Assembly (NCBI GenBank): GCA_026874595.1
Contig: CM049307.1
Coordinates: 53,980,370 to 54,044,369, forward strand
Origin: Sipunculus nudus
Lineage: Eukaryota; Annelida; Sipuncula; Golfingiida; Sipunculidae
Direction: 5' to 3'
Length of the DNA stretch: 64,000 nucleotides
The translations under genes were made by a program, and so were the position numbers. The notes beneath the pieces were generated by a model. The model searched no databases, was not told where the DNA came from, and saw nothing but the letters and a program-made list of their open reading frames with translations. Shown one piece after another: positions 60,705 through 64,000 of the stretch (position 1 is the stretch's first letter; each line of letters begins with the position of its first letter).

Positions 60705-60995
60705 TCATGAATAATAAGACAGCTTTGGTCTAAAAAGTCGACTCCGTATAATAACACAATATTTTCTTTCATAGAACATGGGATCCAAATAGTGATCTTC
60801 CAAAACTGTGTTATCGATATTCCTTTTACGGATGTGTTTACCATGGTCATATAGCCAGGCGCTTAACGTGTTTGTTCTGTGCTTGTACCTTAAAATAATA
60901 ACTTCCATATCTCTGATAAACTCGAGTGTCTGTAAAAGAGCTATGTAACAAGGCGTTTTAACGTATACATCACACAGGTACTTGTGGTTAGCAAT
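60705..60995 (-). CDS. Candidate terminal exon or ORF, unidentified product
   Basis: A 96-codon frame on the - strand includes CDVYVKTPCYIALLQTLEFI, KHRTNTLSAWLYDHGKHIRK and LEDHYLDPMFYERKYCVIIR, ending KLSYYS-stop. A possible acceptor (TTTTACAG|ACACTC) puts the exon start at 60929. No domain is recognised. It could equally be 3' UTR of the exon at 61549-61583. Confidence 0.33.
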   Translation of the reverse strand: MANHKYLCDVYVKTPCYIALLQTLEFIRDMEVIILRYKHRTNTLSAWLYDHGKHIRKRNIDNTVLEDHYLDPMFYERKYCVIIRSRLFRPKLSYYS

Positions 60996-61548
60996 CTACG
61001 TGCATCCATTGGCTGCAGGTTGGTGCTTGATGCAGTTTCAATATAAAGGTTCCCATTCAAACAATAAAACTCTATTCAATACATGAAGGTAACAAAAATA
61101 GACCCAATATTTAACATGAGACAGCGATGCCAATAAACAATAATAATACATAATACTTATGATACTTAAAAATTATCAGGGCATGCGCAGTATGGCATTT
61201 ATAAACATATAAGAGCATGCTAAAGACATATTAACATGCAAGTAATTAGAAATTTAACTGAGCATGCGTGGCATGGCATATGAACAAAAACATAACAGTT
61301 AACTAATGAGACAATGTCGTGTAAGACTACAGGACAGTGTAGCGGAAAACATAACACGAGTAAAATAACACATGGCAAAAATGAAATGGCACAACCATAT
61401 TATCATGATGTGATGGATCCTGTATAATGCTGCTGGTATGGTTATTGTTAGCTACTGCATATTGATGGTAGTTACAATTGGCAATTAATTAAATGACGTG
61501 CACGGTGGTATAGGCAATGTGCTAAATAAAGATAAGACTTGACACACT

Positions 61549-61583
61549 TCATTTTTCAACTGTTGCATATATTCCTGTTCCAG
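61549..61583 (-). CDS. Candidate last coding exon of a - strand gene
   Basis: A strong acceptor (TTCTCTTTTATTTCAG|CTGG) precedes either xGTGIYATVEK-stop (phase 1; coordinates given) or a 31-residue frame, LEQEYMQQLKNEVCQVLSLF onward, to a stop at about 61488. If real, the gene runs in from beyond the right edge and its 3' UTR extends toward 60.3 kb. No other exon was found to confirm it. Confidence 0.3.
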
Positions 61584-63693
61584 CTGAAATAAAAGAGAAC
61601 AGAAGACATATTATAACATGAAAAGCCTGTTACAACAGTACTGCTAAAATCATTTATTCTTCCATTTGTTACATCTTATGGCGCGATCTCTTGAAAGGGA
61701 AACGAGGAATATTTTCTTACAAGACAACAGCCTTCTTCTGAATCAAACGCTTTTACACAATGATTTTAATTACATATATTTATTTTATTCACAAAGCACG
61801 TGGCAAAAAAAAGCAAAGGCAAAACACACAGCAAACAAAGACAAAAGAAAGCACATGGAAAAGAGAACAAGCCAAAACACAGAGAAAAAGAAAGCACATG
61901 ACAAAGAAAAAGGACAAAACTTCATATTAATACATGACAAAGCAAACAAACACAGAACCCACATTTGTTCTAAAAGAAGCAGTAAAAAACTTATTCCATC
62001 GGGATGCAGCTAATTCCAAGGAAATCTTTTTGTACTGTTATACCGAAATGTGACAAGCCATATTTGACCAGCAACCAAATACGGAATGAAATAATCCATT
62101 ATTATATGTAGCGTCATATTCATTTTAGCCTGACGCTTATTTTGCTTAAACTACAGACTAACACAGTTACACACGAATAAACAGGTCGGCTGCTTATGTT
62201 TTCATTCTCATCCCTTTCATAAAAAAAGTTTTCACCCCGACTTGGGTAAAGCGCTTTTGCCCAATCGGTTTCGATCCATGTTGTGCGTTCACACGGGCAT
62301 TACACCAATGCATCAGGCGTAAATGGGAAATAACGGTTTGAAAACGCTTTGGTTTGTTTGGCGAACGCTCTATGTGGATTCAAAACGGTATTAAACCGGT
62401 TTGAATTTGCCGTGCGAAAATTGTATCTGAAGGAGACCACCGCTATAAAAAGCTCCTTTGTTTACTTATGTGGCCAGTGTCCTTGAATAACAGCTTTGGA
62501 TTCTGGCTTTAACGTGTCATGGAATACACGACTAATTTATCAGATAATATACTTGTATATTATTTAAGGACTTTGTAGATTTTGTTCACTAGCGTGTTTC
62601 TGATAAGTTCTCGGTCTCTTATTTACAGTTCTTGGTTTCGGACGGAAATAACTTTACAGACCCCGGGTGGAGGTACAGATAAATAATACTTCAAAGCAGA
62701 TGAATCACAAATGAACCAATATAAAATTTTGTTAAACCAACACATTGTAACATAATAGCTGCACTTTTAATCCCAGGCATGGATTTTTTGCAGCTTCAAA
62801 TTGTCTGATAACCTTTCATTTTACCCTTTTCGACAACCACTTCAAATTTGTCATGACTTGAGTATATTATCTCGCAGATCCCGCATAAAATTGTCTGGCC
62901 ATTGAAATTCATTTATTAGTTGGTCTTGCATATAATTTTTCATTTTCTCTGATATCTGCATCCAAACTGGCTGTGTTTTATATAAACCATCTTCATTTTG
63001 TACCCAATGACCCAAATACTTTTATCATGTTAAGAACTCTTTAAGAACGAGTTTTATAGTTTGCATCTTTGGCTGAATAAACAAAGTTACTGGTTTGCAA
63101 ACTTTAAATATTTTAATAAAATATTTTATGAAACTATCATCCTACAGGCAAAGCTCCTTGTCCATATGAGCTGCCTATCCGCTCTTGTGAATGTGAGGTT
63201 TTCGAGGGGAAAAATAAATAAATACACATGCAGAGTGGATAAAGCAAATGTAGCACATACTCTAAATGTCAATCATACAACAAAAAGAGTAGTTCTGTCA
63301 TTGGGCCCTGAAGTGCATAATTTCTCTTCTGGCAACTATAATCAATATCTACGGTTTACCATACGACTAGTATTAGTAACTATGGTTATCAAAAATAACA
63401 GGCTGGTACATCGGCAGTTCTAATATATAAAAATATCCGGATTAAGCAGCACTTACAAGAATTTGTATCACTGAGTTTCGTGCGTTTAGTGTGTGAGGTC
63501 CTCAAGGCAGGTTCTATACACGTCAGTATCAATAACATGTTAATAAACATGCAATAAAACCTTACAACATGCAGTTGATCATTCTGATATATTTAAGAAT
63601 GTGTCCCGGCTACATGCAAACGCCGTTAGTTACAAATGCTGGGTTTTAGTAAACAGATATATTTGGTAAGCTAAGCTGGGGTTTTTCTTGTAG

Positions 63694-63869
63694 TCCCTGA
63701 TATAACATGTTATGCAAGCAGATGGATTGATGGACGGATGAACAGACAAGATTTTTGTAGCGCCCCTACCCCCTTATGGAAGGGGATAAAAAACAGCAAA
63801 CGCAAAGGAGAAGATTTTACTTCAGATAAAACCGTAGTTATTCCTACAGTCACTTTTACTTCGTCAATG
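63694..63869 (+). CDS. Candidate internal exon near right edge
   Basis: TTTTTCTTGTAG| and TCAATG|GTAAGG bound 58 open codons (PDITCYASRWIDGRMNRQDF ... KTVVIPTVTFTSSM). The GATGGATTGATGGACGGATG part is repetitive and the opposite strand is also open, so this may be a repeat with fortuitous splice sites. Confidence 0.22.
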
Positions 63870-64000
63870 GTAAGGAAAAAGATTGTACAGATAGGGTTCA
63901 AAGGCAGGTTAATATCAATGCGAACTGTATACAGTGTTTAGCTAAAGCTACTTAATCATATGCAGCAACATTACCAGGCATTTTAATTACTCTATCACCA

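Larger units (their letters stand above)
59621..63693. other. Mostly unassigned right-hand stretch
   Basis: Apart from the weak - strand candidate exons, it holds a purine-rich AAAGCACA/AAAGACAAA low-complexity run at 61.8-61.98 kb (open frame 61666-62013, Lys-rich, probably not a gene) and a block at 62.23-62.42 kb rich in AAACGGTTTGAA-type words that looks repetitive. Confidence 0.4.

Noticed and set aside
61666-62013. 115-codon Lys-rich + strand frame
   Set aside because: Low-complexity purine-rich repeats explain it; composition is not that of a real protein start.

Overview
The window is eukaryotic and looks like a lophotrochozoan, most likely bivalve mollusc, genome. It is AT-rich and sparsely genic, with GT-AG introns, long dinucleotide and trinucleotide microsatellites, G/C homopolymer tracts, many small terminal-inverted-repeat elements, truncated non-LTR retrotransposons, and an interspersed repeat starting AGCTCAGCTGAC of a type I know from mollusc genomes. 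No bacterial-style operon, CRISPR array or complete transposase gene is visible. The lineage call is inference; only the repeat style supports it.

The one gene I can assemble with some confidence is on the + strand, from about 17.17 to 55.62 kb, with a likely poly(A) signal at 56.81 kb. Eight exons join in consistent phase: signal peptide (17171-17243), transmembrane segment (44231-44345), and six cytoplasmic exons (46972-47225, 48896-48967, 49361-49449, 49869-50805, 51846-51923, 55455-55624). The model encodes about 595 residues. After signal cleavage only about nine residues lie outside the membrane. A single helix follows, ending in a Cys-Cys pair and a basic stop-transfer stretch. The long tail is rich in Tyr, Ser and Pro, with YxxPhi motifs, a DSGxxS motif and a PPLP stretch. 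This architecture resembles that of transmembrane adaptor proteins (LAT/PAG-like), but I recognise no homologue. Its first intron is about 27 kb and is bounded by phase-1 junctions.

Layout: 1-1.1 kb, reverse copy of the AGCTCAGCTGAC element. 1.1-9.6 kb, non-coding with microsatellites, a diverged duplication and one possible small first exon at 3.2 kb. 9.58-11.01 kb, a 42-bp minisatellite of exactly 34 units. 11-17 kb, small inverted-repeat elements, an 84-nt hairpin and the CpG-richer region upstream of the gene. 17.2-44.2 kb, intron 1, holding three LINE 3' fragments, an RTE-type 3' tail and a nested hAT-in-pogo insertion that itself holds one of the LINE fragments. 44.2-56.8 kb, the remaining exons, with a 1.9-kb tandem-repeat element in intron 2 and MITEs in introns 2, 6 and 7. 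56.8-64 kb, another reverse AGCTCAGCTGAC copy and a few weak candidate exons on both strands that may belong to a gene running off the right edge.

All exon joins are manual readings from frame, phase and splice dinucleotides; none has transcript support here.
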